Shown here piece after piece: positions 18,781-27,441 of a DNA stretch of 51,181 nt. How positions within the stretch are numbered: the stretch's first letter is position 1; each line of letters opens with the position of its first letter. The position numbers were made by a program, and so were the translations under genes. The notes below the pieces were generated by a model, which worked only from the letters and a program-made list of their open reading frames with translations, was not told where the DNA came from and searched no databases. Origin of the DNA: an uncultured Alcanivoracaceae bacterium (GTDB lineage Bacteria > Pseudomonadota > Gammaproteobacteria > Xanthomonadales > Marinicellaceae); assembly GCA_947311585.1 (NCBI GenBank), contig CAMZLQ010000014.1, positions 1 to 51,181 on the forward strand, given 5' to 3'.

Positions 18781-19776
18781 CTATTTAAATTGCTTAAGAA
18801 AAGCTAAATCATTTTCAAAAAATTGACGCAAATCTTTAACGCCATAACGTAACATGGCAAAGCGTTCTACGCCCAAACCAAAAGCAAAGCCTGTGTATTT
18901 TTCAGGATCAATTCCCCCTGCTCTCAATACATTTGGATGCACCATGCCACAACCGAGTACTTCTAACCAGCCGGTACTGCCATCGTCTTTTTGCCACTCG
19001 ACATCAACCTCAGCTGATGGCTCAGTAAAAGGAAAGTAAGAAGGGCGAAGACGTATCTTCAAATCTTTCTCGAAAAAGGCGTTAACAAATTGATTTAAAA
19101 CACCTTTTAAGCTAGCAAAGGTAATAGTTTCACCTACGACCAAGCCTTCAACTTGGTGAAACATTGGCGTATGTGTTTGATCAGAATCACTGCGGTAAAC
19201 ACGACCTGGTGCGATAATTTTTATCGGTGGCTTCATGTGCTTCATGGCACGAATTTGAACTGGAGAAGTATGTGTGCGTAATAAATGCCCATCATCAAAC
19301 CAAAAGGTATCGTGCATAGTCCGAGCTGGATGATGTGCTGGAAAATTTAACGCTTCAAAATTGTGGTAATCGTCTTCAATCTCAGGCCCTGTTTTAACCT
19401 CAAATCCCAAACCTGTAAACAATTCAACAATGCGATTCATTGTTCGTGTCACAGGATGTAGATTGGCCGATGCAATACTTCTTCCCGGTAGGGTGACATC
19501 TATGGACTCTGCTTCGAGCTTTTTATCCATTTCTAGTTTTTGTAATACTTCACGACGTGCCTGAATCTGTTGTTGTAACTGCCCTTTAGCTTTATTTATT
19601 TCAACTCCTGCTTCTCTACGTTGATCACCTGGTAATGTACCAAGCAGTTTGAGTTGAGCCGTAATTGTTCCTTTTTTACCTAAATATGCCACTCGAATTT
19701 CTTCAAGAACTCGAATATCTGTTGCTGCTTCAATTTCTTTTTTCCCTTGAGCAATTATTTGATTGAGATTTTCCAC
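18781..19776 (-). CDS. pheS: Phenylalanine-tRNA ligase alpha subunit
   Basis: The 331-residue catalytic alpha chain of PheRS. An N-terminal coiled-coil (about 1-85) binds tRNA; the class II core shows motif 1 around 110-140 ([10 protein letters not shown] just after), motif 2 with [20 protein letters not shown] at about 190-210, and motif 3 in [15 protein letters not shown] near 305-320. The start codon is GTG at 19776; an AGGTG site lies just upstream. An intrinsic-terminator-like hairpin separates it from rplT and probably sets PheRS level. Confidence 0.98.
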   Translation of the reverse strand: MENLNQIIAQGKKEIEAATDIRVLEEIRVAYLGKKGTITAQLKLLGTLPGDQRREAGVEINKAKGQLQQQIQARREVLQKLEMDKKLEAESIDVTLPGRSIASANLHPVTRTMNRIVELFTGLGFEVKTGPEIEDDYHNFEALNFPAHHPARTMHDTFWFDDGHLLRTHTSPVQIRAMKHMKPPIKIIAPGRVYRSDSDQTHTPMFHQVEGLVVGETITFASLKGVLNQFVNAFFEKDLKIRLRPSYFPFTEPSAEVDVEWQKDDGSTGWLEVLGCGMVHPNVLRAGGIDPEKYTGFAFGLGVERFAMLRYGVKDLRQFFENDLAFLKQFK

Positions 19777-19804
19777 ATTTCACCTGTTAGTGATAATTTT
19801 ACAT

Positions 19805-19856
19805 AAAAAAAGAGGAAATAACCGACCAGCATTAACTGGAAAGCTAATTCCTCTTT
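19805..19856 (-). terminator. Attenuator-like terminator between rplT and pheS
   Basis: On the minus strand AAAGAGGAA (19848-19856) pairs with TTCCTCTTT (19809-19817), enclosing a small inner hairpin (CCAG / CTGG), and is followed by a run of seven U (19805-19811). It lies between genes that are normally one operon, so it should act as a partial terminator or attenuator for pheST. E. coli controls this site with the Phe-rich leader pheM, but no Phe-rich peptide is seen upstream of the hairpin here. A second hairpin (TCCTATT / AATAGGA, 19876-19895) precedes it. Confidence 0.75.
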
Positions 19857-19904
19857 ATAGATTTTAATCTTTAAATCCTATTATTATCAATAGGATGAAT
19901 CGAT

Positions 19905-20261
19905 TTATTTCAATGCTTTAGCAGCAAGTTCAGCAACAGCTGAAAAACCAGCTTTATCATGAACTGCCATATCGGCTAAAACTTTACGATCTAAAGAGAT
20001 ATTAGCTTTCTTTAAACCGTTGATAAATCGAGAATAGGATAAACCGTTGTTTCTTGCAGCCGCATTGATTCGTGTAATCCATAAGGCACGGAATTGACGT
20101 TTTCTTTGCTTTCTATCGCGGTAGGCGTATTGTCCTGCTTTGATAACTGCTTGTTTAGCAACACGGTAAACTTTACGGCGTGCGTTGTAATAACCTTTTG
20201 CTAATTTTAATATTTTCTTATGACGTTTTCTTGCGGTAACGCCTCTTTTTACTCTTGCCAT
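19905..20261 (-). CDS. rplT: 50S ribosomal protein L20
   Basis: A 118-residue L20, which binds 23S rRNA early in 50S assembly and represses its own operon in enterobacteria. Start [20 protein letters not shown] and the basic N-terminal tail are diagnostic. Fourteen bases lie between the rpmI stop and the rplT start, so it is translated with rpmI. Confidence 0.98.
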   Translation of the reverse strand: MARVKRGVTARKRHKKILKLAKGYYNARRKVYRVAKQAVIKAGQYAYRDRKQRKRQFRALWITRINAAARNNGLSYSRFINGLKKANISLDRKVLADMAVHDKAGFSAVAELAAKALK

Positions 20262-20275
20262 TTTCTCTTAACTCC

Positions 20276-20470
20276 TTATGCGTACGGTAACATTGATTTA
20301 ACTTGCTTGATATCAGACTCAGCTATCATGTCTGTACCACGTAAGTTACGTTTACGTTTCGTTGTCATTTTCGTTAAGATATGACTCTTATTTGCGTATC
20401 CACGCTTAAAACCATTAGCGGTTTTTTTAAAACGCTTCGCAGCGCCTTTTTTGGTTTTCATTTTTGGCAT
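20276..20470 (-). CDS. rpmI: 50S ribosomal protein L35
   Basis: A 64-residue L35: [20 protein letters not shown] is the conserved start and the closing [11 protein letters not shown] is typical. It is preceded by a 153-base leader that folds into several hairpins and is a likely site of L20 control. Confidence 0.98.
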   Translation of the reverse strand: MPKMKTKKGAAKRFKKTANGFKRGYANKSHILTKMTTKRKRNLRGTDMIAESDIKQVKSMLPYA

Positions 20471-20502
20471 TATTATGCTCCATTTAAATGTTTAAAAACT
20501 AC

Positions 20503-20543
20503 AATAAGTAATGGCATGACCATTTTAGCTTCACTAACTTATT
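20503..20543 (-). promoter_or_regulatory. Candidate L20-type leader structure upstream of rpmI
   Basis: In the minus-strand transcript AATAAGT (20537-20543) pairs with ACTTATT (20503-20509), and inside it AATGG pairs with CCATT (20520-20524 with 20510-20514). A further hairpin GATAGA / TCTATC lies upstream. In E. coli the rpmI leader folds around an L20 binding site to block translation. The position matches, but I could not verify a sequence match to the known L20 site. Confidence 0.4.
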
Positions 20544-20623
20544 GCTGTTAACGATAGAAAATAAATCTATCTGTGCTTTTAATCCTTCTGGTAGGTGTTT
20601 TTACCTATTTGCAAATTATTTAT

Positions 20624-21154
20624 TTACTGTTTACTTGTAGCCTTAGGCGCCAATAACATTATCATAAATCGTCCTTCCATTTTTGCAGGTCGTTGTTCCA
20701 CTACAACCTCTTCCTCTAAATCCTGTTCTAAGCGGTCTAACATGTTTGCGCCTATATCGCGGTGAGCTAATTCTCTGCCTCTAAACATGATAGTAACCTT
20801 AACTTTATTACCTTGACCTATAAACTTACGTAAATTACGCAATTTGACCTGGTAATCGGCCTCTTCTGTATTTGGTCTAAACTTGACTTCTTTAAGCTGA
20901 ACTTTCTTTTGCTTTTTCTTTGAAGCTTGTTTCTTTTTGGAATTTTCAAATCTGAATTTCCCGTAATCCATGATTTTGCAAACAGGCGGTTCTGCTTTTG
21001 GTGATATTTCAACCAAATCTAATTTCTGAGCCTTGGCTCTGTCTAGTGCAGCATCTGTTGCCAAAATTCCTACTTGTTTACCATCACTGTCAATTAAGCG
21101 TACTTTCATGCACGTAATTGCTTCATTTATTCTGGTTTGGTGTTTCTTTGCGAT
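20624..21154 (-). CDS. infC: Translation initiation factor IF-3 (probable AUC start)
   Basis: IF-3 binds the 30S subunit and discriminates against non-AUG start codons. The N-domain (to about 75) has NEAITCMKVRLID, then VEISPKAEPPVCKIMDYGKF; after a lysine-rich linker the C-domain has KEVKFRPNTEEADYQVKLR. The first ATG (21109) would remove the conserved RINEAI start of the protein. Reading upstream, the frame stays open for 14 codons to an ATC at 21154, preceded at nine bases by GAGGA (21164-21168), and then reaches a TGA. This gives 176 residues, close to the 180 of E. coli IF-3, which starts at AUU. A rare start lets IF-3 repress itself. No ATG, GTG or TTG exists in the added segment. Confidence 0.93.
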   Translation of the reverse strand: MAKKHQTRINEAITCMKVRLIDSDGKQVGILATDAALDRAKAQKLDLVEISPKAEPPVCKIMDYGKFRFENSKKKQASKKKQKKVQLKEVKFRPNTEEADYQVKLRNLRKFIGQGNKVKVTIMFRGRELAHRDIGANMLDRLEQDLEEEVVVEQRPAKMEGRFMIMLLAPKATSKQ

Positions 21155-21186
21155 TTTTCTAAATCCTCATTTTTTAATAGTGTCTA

Positions 21187-23094
21187 TTATACTTTATCCG
21201 ATTCTAACGATTTAAAGTGTTCTACAAGTTCAGAAACTGTCATATTCCCTGCATCATCGCCATTGAGTTTTCTCACAGTAACTGTACCGTTTTCCATCTC
21301 TTTATTGCCAACAACCAACATGTAAGCACACTTCTCTAAAGTATGTTCGCGAATTTTATAGCCTATCTTCTCATTTCTCAAGTCTAATTTGACTCTAAAT
21401 CCATTGTTTTTCAATTCTTTTGCTAAATTAGCCGCATATTCGCTTTGTGTGTCCGTAATATTCATAATTACTGCTTGAATTGGTGCAAGCCAAAAAGGCA
21501 AGTTACCCGCATGGTGTTCGATTAAAATCCCTAAAAATCGTTCAAACGAACCCAATATTGCACGATGCAACATGACGGGTGCGTGTTTGTTTCCATCTTC
21601 ACCAATAAAACTAGCATCGAGACGGTTTGGCATGGAAAAATCGACTTGAATTGTGCCACATTGCCAGACACGACCCAAACAGTCTTTTAATGAAAACTCA
21701 ATTTTTGGACCGTAAAAAGCCCCTTCTCCAGGCAATTCTTGCCAATCTAATTTTTTATTGTCTAATGCTGTAGCAAGTGCTTGCTCTGACTTATCCCAAA
21801 TTTCATCACTACCAACACGGTTTTCTGGGCGTGTAGACAATCTATAGATAATGTCAGTAAATCCAAAATCTTGATAAATTTCATGTAAGAAGTCTATAAA
21901 TTCAGAAACTTCATCCTGAATTTGTTCCTCAGTACAGAAAATATGCGCATCATCTTGCACAAAGCCACGCACACGCATTAAACCGTGCAATGCACCTGAT
22001 GGTTCATTACGGTGACACGATCCAAATTCGGCTAGACGAAGAGGCAAATCACGGTAAGATTTTAAGCCTTGGTTATACACTTGAACATGGCAAGGGCAAT
22101 TCATAGGCTTTATGGCAAATTTACGCCCTTCTGATTCTACTGAGAACATATCGTCACCAAATTTATCGGCATGACCTGATCGTTCCCATAAGCTAAAATC
22201 AACCACTTGAGGTGTATTTATCTCTTTATAATCACGAAGGTTTAACTTTGTACGCATGTGTTGTTGCACTGCTTGATAAATTGACCAACCATTTGGATGC
22301 CAAAACACCATACCAGGTGCTTCTTCTTGAAAGTGAAATAAATCCATGCGTTTGCCCAATTTTCGGTGGTCACGCTTTTCAGCTTCTTCCAGCATGTGCA
22401 AATATTGTTTTAAGTCCTTTTTATCACCCCAAGCCGTCCCGTAAATTCGCTGCAGCATTTCATTGTCACTGTTGCCACGCCAATAAGCACCTGCAACATG
22501 CATGAGTTTGAAAACTTTTAATTTAGATGTGTTTGGTACATGTGGACCACGACAAAGGTCAATGAATTCTCCTTGCTTATAAAGGCTTAGTGTTTGATCT
22601 TCAGGAATATCACGAATGATTTCCGCTTTATATTTTTCCCCCATGTTTTCGAACAAAGCAACAGCTTCATCTCGTTTCATGGTGTGACGTTCAACAATAA
22701 GTTTTTGTTTTACAATCCTTTTCATTTCTGCAGTAATCTCTGCCAACTCCTTGTCAGTAAAATGATGTTCACTGGAAAAATCGTAGAAAAATCCATTTTC
22801 AATAACCGGACCAATAGTGACTTGCACCTTAGGGTAAAGGCGTTTAACGGCCTGAGCCATTAAATGGGCTGTCGAATGACGAATCACTTCAAGGCCTTCT
22901 TCATCCCTGCTTGTGACAATTGACAAATCTACATCCGTTGAAATTTCAGTTGATAAATCAACCAATTCCCCATTGATTTTGGCAGCAAGCGCTGCATTGG
23001 CAAGTCCAGGGCCGATATCCATTGCGACATCAAAGGCACTGATAGCTTTATCAAAGCTGCGTGTGGATCCATCTGTTAAAGTAATAATTGGCAT
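21187..23094 (-). CDS. thrS: Threonine-tRNA ligase
   Basis: A 635-residue class II synthetase: N-terminal TGS domain (1-62), editing domain (about 65-225, [11 protein letters not shown] with the zinc-type histidines), catalytic core with the zinc ligand in [10 protein letters not shown] (about 330-339) and motif 2 in [15 protein letters not shown], and a C-terminal anticodon-binding domain from about 535. The ATG at 23094 has only a weak ribosome site (TTAGAT region). It is the first gene of the thrS-infC-rpmI-rplT-pheST-ihfA-merR unit. The leader holds a putative threonine attenuator, described separately, rather than an obvious copy of the E. coli tRNA-like operator. Confidence 0.98.
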   Translation of the reverse strand: MPIITLTDGSTRSFDKAISAFDVAMDIGPGLANAALAAKINGELVDLSTEISTDVDLSIVTSRDEEGLEVIRHSTAHLMAQAVKRLYPKVQVTIGPVIENGFFYDFSSEHHFTDKELAEITAEMKRIVKQKLIVERHTMKRDEAVALFENMGEKYKAEIIRDIPEDQTLSLYKQGEFIDLCRGPHVPNTSKLKVFKLMHVAGAYWRGNSDNEMLQRIYGTAWGDKKDLKQYLHMLEEAEKRDHRKLGKRMDLFHFQEEAPGMVFWHPNGWSIYQAVQQHMRTKLNLRDYKEINTPQVVDFSLWERSGHADKFGDDMFSVESEGRKFAIKPMNCPCHVQVYNQGLKSYRDLPLRLAEFGSCHRNEPSGALHGLMRVRGFVQDDAHIFCTEEQIQDEVSEFIDFLHEIYQDFGFTDIIYRLSTRPENRVGSDEIWDKSEQALATALDNKKLDWQELPGEGAFYGPKIEFSLKDCLGRVWQCGTIQVDFSMPNRLDASFIGEDGNKHAPVMLHRAILGSFERFLGILIEHHAGNLPFWLAPIQAVIMNITDTQSEYAANLAKELKNNGFRVKLDLRNEKIGYKIREHTLEKCAYMLVVGNKEMENGTVTVRKLNGDDAGNMTVSELVEHFKSLESDKV

Positions 23095-23118
23095 AATTTT
23101 ATCTAATATATTTAAAGC

Positions 23119-23156
23119 AAAAAAAAAGCACGTAAAGTGCTCAAGCTATTTACGTG
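23119..23156 (-). promoter_or_regulatory. Putative thrS attenuator: alternative hairpins and U9 tract
   Basis: In the minus-strand transcript, CACGTAAA (23149-23156) can pair perfectly with TTTACGTG (23129-23136). Alternatively AGCAC (23137-23141) pairs with GTGCT (23127-23131) around a five-base loop. The two folds share bases 23129-23131, so they exclude each other. Nine U (23119-23127) follow at once. The left arm of the longer hairpin begins 13 bases after the stop codon of the MKTTTTN frame, inside the footprint of a ribosome resting at that stop but free when it stalls on the Thr codons. Which fold is terminator and which antiterminator is inference. Confidence 0.7.
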
Positions 23157-23168
23157 TAAGAGTTATAT

Positions 23169-23192
23169 TTAATTTGTTGTCGTCGTTTTCAT
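23169..23192 (-). CDS. Putative threonine leader peptide MKTTTTN of thrS
   Basis: A seven-residue frame, MKTTTTN, with four consecutive threonine codons (ACG ACG ACA ACA), lies 75 bases upstream of thrS on the same strand. Such a run of codons for the amino acid charged by the downstream enzyme is the hallmark of ribosome-mediated attenuation. No Shine-Dalgarno precedes it. The -10 box ends six bases before the ATG, so the transcript probably begins at or next to the A of the start codon, that is, a leaderless message. Too short for similarity evidence; the call rests on codon content, position and the hairpins that follow. Confidence 0.7.
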   Translation of the reverse strand: MKTTTTN

Positions 23193-23198
23193 CGATGA

Positions 23199-23228
23199 AT
23201 TATAACACTTAGCACAATATTTTGTTAA
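23199..23228 (-). promoter_or_regulatory. Promoter of thrS and its leader
   Basis: On the minus strand a -35 TTAACA (23223-23228) and a consensus -10 TATAAT (23199-23204) are separated by 18 bases. The expected transcription start is at 23193-23192, which coincides with the ATG of the MKTTTTN frame. Confidence 0.7.
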
Positions 23229-23260
23229 AATCTTAAGCTTATTCATTAAAATAATTAATT

Positions 23261-23641
23261 ATGGCAACAAGAATCGATAAATGGCTGTGGTCAACACGTT
23301 TTTATAAGACGCGTTCTTTAGCTAAAAAACACGTAGAAAGTGGTAAGGTTAAAATTACTGGACAGAAGGTCAAACCTTCGCGTGCCGTGCATGTGGGTGA
23401 TGAGTTGACTATAAAGAAAGGCGATTTGACTTGGGAAGTGGAGGTTTTACGTACCATTGATAAACGTGTGGGAGCAAAGATAGCCGTTGAGTGTTATGAA
23501 GAAACTCCTGAGTCAATAAAAGCAAGAGAAGATATTATCACCGAAAGTAAGATGGCATTTTCCTCTGCTCCACGCCCTGCTAAACACCCTGACAAAAAAT
23601 CCAGACGCAAATTGATTAAAATTAAGAAGGACGGTTTTTAA
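23261..23641 (+). CDS. hslR: Heat shock protein 15 (S4-domain ribosome rescue factor)
   Basis: A 126-residue Hsp15 homologue, which binds 50S subunits carrying peptidyl-tRNA and helps recycle them. The S4 RNA-binding domain occupies about 3-62 (RIDKWLWSTRFYKTRSLAKK, then GKVKITGQKVKPSRAV) and the basic C-terminal tail (RPAKHPDKKSRRKLIKIKK) is typical. Divergent from thrS, with overlapping promoter space. A sigma-32 site was not identified. Single gene; the next gene is convergent. Confidence 0.93.
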   Translation: MATRIDKWLWSTRFYKTRSLAKKHVESGKVKITGQKVKPSRAVHVGDELTIKKGDLTWEVEVLRTIDKRVGAKIAVECYEETPESIKAREDIITESKMAFSSAPRPAKHPDKKSRRKLIKIKKDGF

Positions 23642-23658
23642 TGATTGCTTTGACTTTA

Positions 23659-25275
23659 CTACTTGTTAAACGGTTCAAATTCATAAGTCTCATACAATTC
23701 AATACCATACAGTGTTGTCTTGTATCTAATTTTAAGTAAATTCTTATTTAAAACGACTATTTCATAAGTAGAATTATCAAGAAATAATTGAGATTTTGTT
23801 TCTGAAAGAGCCCATTGTCCTTGTTTTTCATTTTCTTGAAATCTAATGGTAAGTACGTTGTCTTTTTTAAAGTCGTAAGTAGCAACTTTTTTCTTTGGTG
23901 ATACAACTCCTTTTAATTTATTTGATGAACTATCTGTAATCTCTCCTGATATGACATTTTGATAATACTTTTTTTTGTTTTTCCATAGTGTGTTAATTAA
24001 TAACATATCGAGTTTGCTGTATTTCTTTGGCTGTGTAAACACCCTCTTCTCTTTAGCCTCCTTGACTATCTCTACCGCTCCGTACTCTTTTAAAACATCG
24101 ATTATTGCGTAGAAACCATGCCTGTATTGAGCTTTTGCATTTTTGAGTAATTGGTTGAGGTTTTTTTGCTTGTTTTTATCAACTCCTAATTCTAATAATT
24201 GCTTTGCCAGTTTTAAGTTGTTTAAACCAATGGCTTTACGCAGCCATAAATGACCGTCTTCTCTAACAAAACGCTGTATGTCAATTCCAAAATCCAACAA
24301 CAAATTAAATGCTTCATAATCAACTGTGGGATTATTATTTAACAGCCGGCTAAATATTATTCTTAAAACTGTTCTTTCTTTTTCTACCGCTGTAAAATAA
24401 TTAGGGTTTTCCTTTAAAATGTGCCTTGCAATATCATTTTGACTTTTTAGAAGTGCAGCAGAAAGTATGGACATATTAGCTGAGTTTATTGCAGTAATAT
24501 CTGCACCAATTTTAATAAGTTCTTTAGTGATTTTGGGATGCTTTGTAAGGATACTAATTAATAATACACTATCACCGTCCTTTTTTGCATTTGGTGAAAT
24601 ACCACCCTTTTCAAGCAGTCTTAATGCCGTTTTACCGTGTCCTTGCCTCATTTGCGAAATAAACAAATCATCTTTAAACTCTTGTGACTCAGAACTATCG
24701 TCTAAATCAAATAATTTTTCAGGGTAAATAGATTCGATAATTCTTTGGGTTATTGATTTATCTTCTGAATAGTTACAGTTTTCTTTTAAGTATTTGATGT
24801 AAATGACGTCTTCAGCATTAATTGCAGTAGAAAAAGCATTTTTTCCTGAAACATCTTTGCTGTTACAAGAGATACCTTTGCCAATTAATAGTTTTAAAGC
24901 TGTAAAATTTTGAGATTTTATAGCGCTTGATAACAAATTTGAGGCTTTGGGTTCTAAATCATTTAAGCTTAAATCTGATAGTGTATTTAAAAGCAATATT
25001 TTATCTTTTTTATTGATAGCATTATATAAATCTCTAAACAAAATAAATAATTCTTTACCTCTTTTTTCTTTTTGCTCTAATTCCTCAACTGTAATCCCAT
25101 AGGATTTTGCTATATCTTTTTGTAATATATTATGAGTAGTTTGAGCAAATTGCTTTTCATAATCTTCAGGCGTAGGTATGTAAACTTTAGCTAAGATAAA
25201 AGCAATAATTGCTACAACTACTAACAGCAATGATGGTCTTGACAATTTGAATTTGTTGAGTAATATATTCTTCAC
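23659..25275 (-). CDS. Membrane-anchored ankyrin-repeat protein
   Basis: A 538-residue protein with one N-terminal membrane anchor (about residues 15-32, SLLLVVVAIIAFILAKVYI) and an ankyrin-repeat region of about six to eight degenerate repeats between 95 and 400; examples are LKLLIGKGISCNSKDVSGKN, TALRLLEKGGISPNAKKDGD and LLISILTKHPKITKELIKIG. The final 110 residues form an unrecognised beta-rich domain. The topology predicts a periplasmic repeat region for protein binding; the partner is unknown. It is separated from the TelA operon by an intrinsic terminator, so it is a single-gene unit. Confidence 0.8.
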   Translation of the reverse strand: MKNILLNKFKLSRPSLLLVVVAIIAFILAKVYIPTPEDYEKQFAQTTHNILQKDIAKSYGITVEELEQKEKRGKELFILFRDLYNAINKKDKILLLNTLSDLSLNDLEPKASNLLSSAIKSQNFTALKLLIGKGISCNSKDVSGKNAFSTAINAEDVIYIKYLKENCNYSEDKSITQRIIESIYPEKLFDLDDSSESQEFKDDLFISQMRQGHGKTALRLLEKGGISPNAKKDGDSVLLISILTKHPKITKELIKIGADITAINSANMSILSAALLKSQNDIARHILKENPNYFTAVEKERTVLRIIFSRLLNNNPTVDYEAFNLLLDFGIDIQRFVREDGHLWLRKAIGLNNLKLAKQLLELGVDKNKQKNLNQLLKNAKAQYRHGFYAIIDVLKEYGAVEIVKEAKEKRVFTQPKKYSKLDMLLINTLWKNKKKYYQNVISGEITDSSSNKLKGVVSPKKKVATYDFKKDNVLTIRFQENEKQGQWALSETKSQLFLDNSTYEIVVLNKNLLKIRYKTTLYGIELYETYEFEPFNK

Positions 25276-25288
25276 TTGGTTTTCTCAT

Positions 25289-25314
25289 AAAAAAAGACGC
25301 CGATTTGACGTCTT
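25289..25314 (-). terminator. Terminator of the gcdH-like to telA operon
   Basis: On the minus strand AAGACG (25309-25314) pairs with CGTCTT (25294-25299) around a nine-base loop, followed by a run of seven U ending at 25289. It lies 26 bases after the TelA stop. Confidence 0.8.
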
Positions 25315-25339
25315 CCTCTATTTTATACTTTAGTAACAC

Positions 25340-26491
25340 TTAAGTCTTTTCTATTGCTTCTGCTTTAACCTTATTGGTAATCAAGGCTTCGCGTAGCTTG
25401 CTTTCGGTTTCAGCTAATTCTGCTACCGCTTTTTTGCGCATGGCTTTGCCTTCTTCAGAGATTCGCAAACTATCTTCAATGGTTTCGATTAGTGTTTGAT
25501 TAGCTTCTTTGATGACTTCAATATCAAATATTCCACGCTCTAACTGTTCACGCACTTGTTTATTAGCGATTTTTAGATTTTCTGCGTTACCTTTTAACAA
25601 TTCATTAGTTAAATCGGAGGCATCTTTGATTGTTTTTGCTGCAGCACCACTGCGCCAAATTGTGACGGTTTGAGCCAGTTGTTGTCTCCATAATGGAATG
25701 GTGTTGGCAACTGTTGAATTGATTTTATTAATTAAGCCTTTGTCATTTTCTTGGACAAGTCGAATACTTGGCAAACTCTGTAATGTCACCTGTCGAGTCA
25801 AACGCAAATCATGTACACGGCGTTCTAAATCATCGCGAGATCCTTTTAAATCACGTAATTCTTGAGCTTTGAGCATGTCATCTGAGTCTTCTGCCGCTTT
25901 TTGCAAGGCAGGAATTTCTTCTTCATCCACTTTGCGTAGCTTTTCTTCACCCGCGTGGATATAGGTTTCTAATTTGTGAAAATATTCTAGGTTGGCTTCG
26001 TACAGTTTATCTAAGCTAACGATGTCTTTGAGCAAGACCTGTTCGTGTTTTTCGAGCTTAGTTGTTATGGAGTCTATTTGATGTTGGACTGTTTCGTATT
26101 TTTGTAAAAACTTTGCCAATGGTTTTGCTCGACCAAATAATCGGGCAAAAAAGCCTGGTTTTTTATTGGGATCTAATTCATTAACATCAAAACCACGAAT
26201 AGTCGCCACCATTTCATTTAAGGCTTCACCTGACTGCCCTAATTCTTTGTTTTTGACGCCTTCGAGCATTTTGTCAGATATTTCAGTAACCTTTTCTTGT
26301 GCTGAGGATCCAAAATAAATAATAGAATTGCTGTCTTTCATATTTATTTCATTTATCAAACTGTCAATGGCTTCTTTTTCTTTAGAGTCCACCTCTGAAT
26401 AGGCAACCATGGCATTTTTTACCCCTGGCACAATTTCTCCATCTGCTAATGTGGTTTGCTCAACTGCTGTTTTTATTTCTGTTTCTGTCAT
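25340..26491 (-). CDS. Toxic anion resistance protein, TelA/KlaA family
   Basis: A 383-residue, mostly helical protein of the TelA family. Conserved stretches are visible: IIYFGSSAQEKVTEISDKML near the start, PGFFARLFGRAKPLAKFLQK (about 117-136), VLLKDIVSLDKLYEANLEYF (about 156-175) and QQLAQTVTIWRSGAAAKTIK (about 269-288). Named from tellurite resistance plasmids, but family members occur widely with XpaC proteins in operons linked to envelope stress, so the tellurite label may mislead. Here it follows xpaC by 25 bases. Molecular activity unknown. Confidence 0.9.
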   Translation of the reverse strand: MTETEIKTAVEQTTLADGEIVPGVKNAMVAYSEVDSKEKEAIDSLINEINMKDSNSIIYFGSSAQEKVTEISDKMLEGVKNKELGQSGEALNEMVATIRGFDVNELDPNKKPGFFARLFGRAKPLAKFLQKYETVQHQIDSITTKLEKHEQVLLKDIVSLDKLYEANLEYFHKLETYIHAGEEKLRKVDEEEIPALQKAAEDSDDMLKAQELRDLKGSRDDLERRVHDLRLTRQVTLQSLPSIRLVQENDKGLINKINSTVANTIPLWRQQLAQTVTIWRSGAAAKTIKDASDLTNELLKGNAENLKIANKQVREQLERGIFDIEVIKEANQTLIETIEDSLRISEEGKAMRKKAVAELAETESKLREALITNKVKAEAIEKT

Positions 26492-26516
26492 AATCTTATC
26501 CTTTTGTTCTTAAATT

Positions 26517-27353
26517 TTACTTTATTCCTTGTTTCTTTAACAAGGTGTTTAATACTTCTATATCGACATCTAAATCAAAGACATCACTGGATATGAGTTT
26601 TTCATGTTGTTTGCTAAAAACTTCTTCAATATTATCCAATACTTCTTTGAAGTTTTCTTCTAACTCCATATTTTCTGATTTTTCATGTGTTGCCACATAG
26701 CGTTCAACCACGCTTTCTGCTCCTGTTAAATAGGTGTTGAGAAAACGCCTCGCCTTTTTGATTTTCTTGGGGTTTTCGAATAAAACATTCAGTACTTCGC
26801 GTGCCTTTGCCGCTATGCTATTGAGCTTTGAAGACATTTGCGCATTGTTAATATTTTTTGAAGAGTTTTCAATATTAATAACGAGACTCTCACTGTCTTG
26901 TAGAATTTCCAGTGCTTTTTCTGAATCGTTTATGTCTGAAAAGCTGATATTTTTTGATTTAACTGGATCCATTCCATACCATAACCAGCAACCAATTGTG
27001 GCAGCTAATCCAAAACCAATAGCAGCAAAAAGATTGTAGCCATTTAATAACCATGCCGAAACAAAACTCGCAATGCCGAGTAATAATGAGCCCAAAAACA
27101 TCATCGGAAAAGGTGGGTTTTGAACGAATTTTCGTGAGGAATAAAGTCCTTTGTTTTTTAACCCTATGCTCATCCACAAAGCCGCCAAAATTGTGCCTAC
27201 AAAAACAGCGGAAACAATAACAAGATTGATAATTTCACCTTTGAGAAGTTTGGATATAATACTCAATAGATAAGGTAAGGAATAGAAATACAACAACCAC
27301 GCCCCATAGTTGTTGACACTTTGCACATGTGTTTGTCTGTATTTAATTGCCAT
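26517..27353 (-). CDS. XpaC-like (5-bromo-4-chloroindolyl phosphate hydrolysis) membrane protein
   Basis: A 278-residue protein with four hydrophobic segments in the first 130 residues and a soluble helical C-terminal domain. The conserved XpaC motif appears as KKARRFLNTYLTGAESVVER, followed by an acidic helical stretch. XpaC proteins were named from a Bacillus phenotype, and their real function is unclear. Genetic linkage to TelA, seen again here, is the main clue and suggests a membrane partner of TelA. Its ATG overlaps the end of the 29-codon gene upstream by 11 bases. Confidence 0.85.
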   Translation of the reverse strand: MAIKYRQTHVQSVNNYGAWLLYFYSLPYLLSIISKLLKGEIINLVIVSAVFVGTILAALWMSIGLKNKGLYSSRKFVQNPPFPMMFLGSLLLGIASFVSAWLLNGYNLFAAIGFGLAATIGCWLWYGMDPVKSKNISFSDINDSEKALEILQDSESLVINIENSSKNINNAQMSSKLNSIAAKAREVLNVLFENPKKIKKARRFLNTYLTGAESVVERYVATHEKSENMELEENFKEVLDNIEEVFSKQHEKLISSDVFDLDVDIEVLNTLLKKQGIK

Positions 27354-27432
27354 AAAATAATTTAACTCCTAAATACAATACTGTAAATGTTATCAGTAAA
27401 AACCCACTTATACGCCGAATAAAATCTTGCAT
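27343..27432 (-). CDS. Small 29-residue single-pass membrane protein
   Basis: A short gene not expected from standard length cut-offs. A perfect AAGGAG site (27437-27442) lies four bases before the ATG at 27432, partly inside the stop codon of the cyclase gene. The product starts MQDFIRRISG and continues as one hydrophobic helix of about 17 residues (residues 11-27), ending GN. The positive arginines at 6 and 7 predict the N-terminus inside. It ends 11 bases into xpaC in another frame, so translation is coupled on both sides. Function unknown; a regulator or assembly partner of XpaC/TelA is a guess. Confidence 0.7.
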   Translation of the reverse strand: MQDFIRRISGFLLITFTVLYLGVKLFYGN

Positions 27433-27441
27433 AATTCTCCT

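Noticed and set aside
19755-19832. Minus-strand frame beginning MLVGYFLFFYV that overlaps the rplT-pheS hairpin and could be taken for a pheM-like leader.
   Set aside because: Its Phe codons come from the U tract and the 3' arm of the terminator itself, so a ribosome on them could not steer the fold, and it ends inside pheS in another frame. No ribosome site was seen.
22212-22863. Plus-strand frames opposite thrS.
   Set aside because: Antisense to a conserved synthetase; codon pattern follows thrS.
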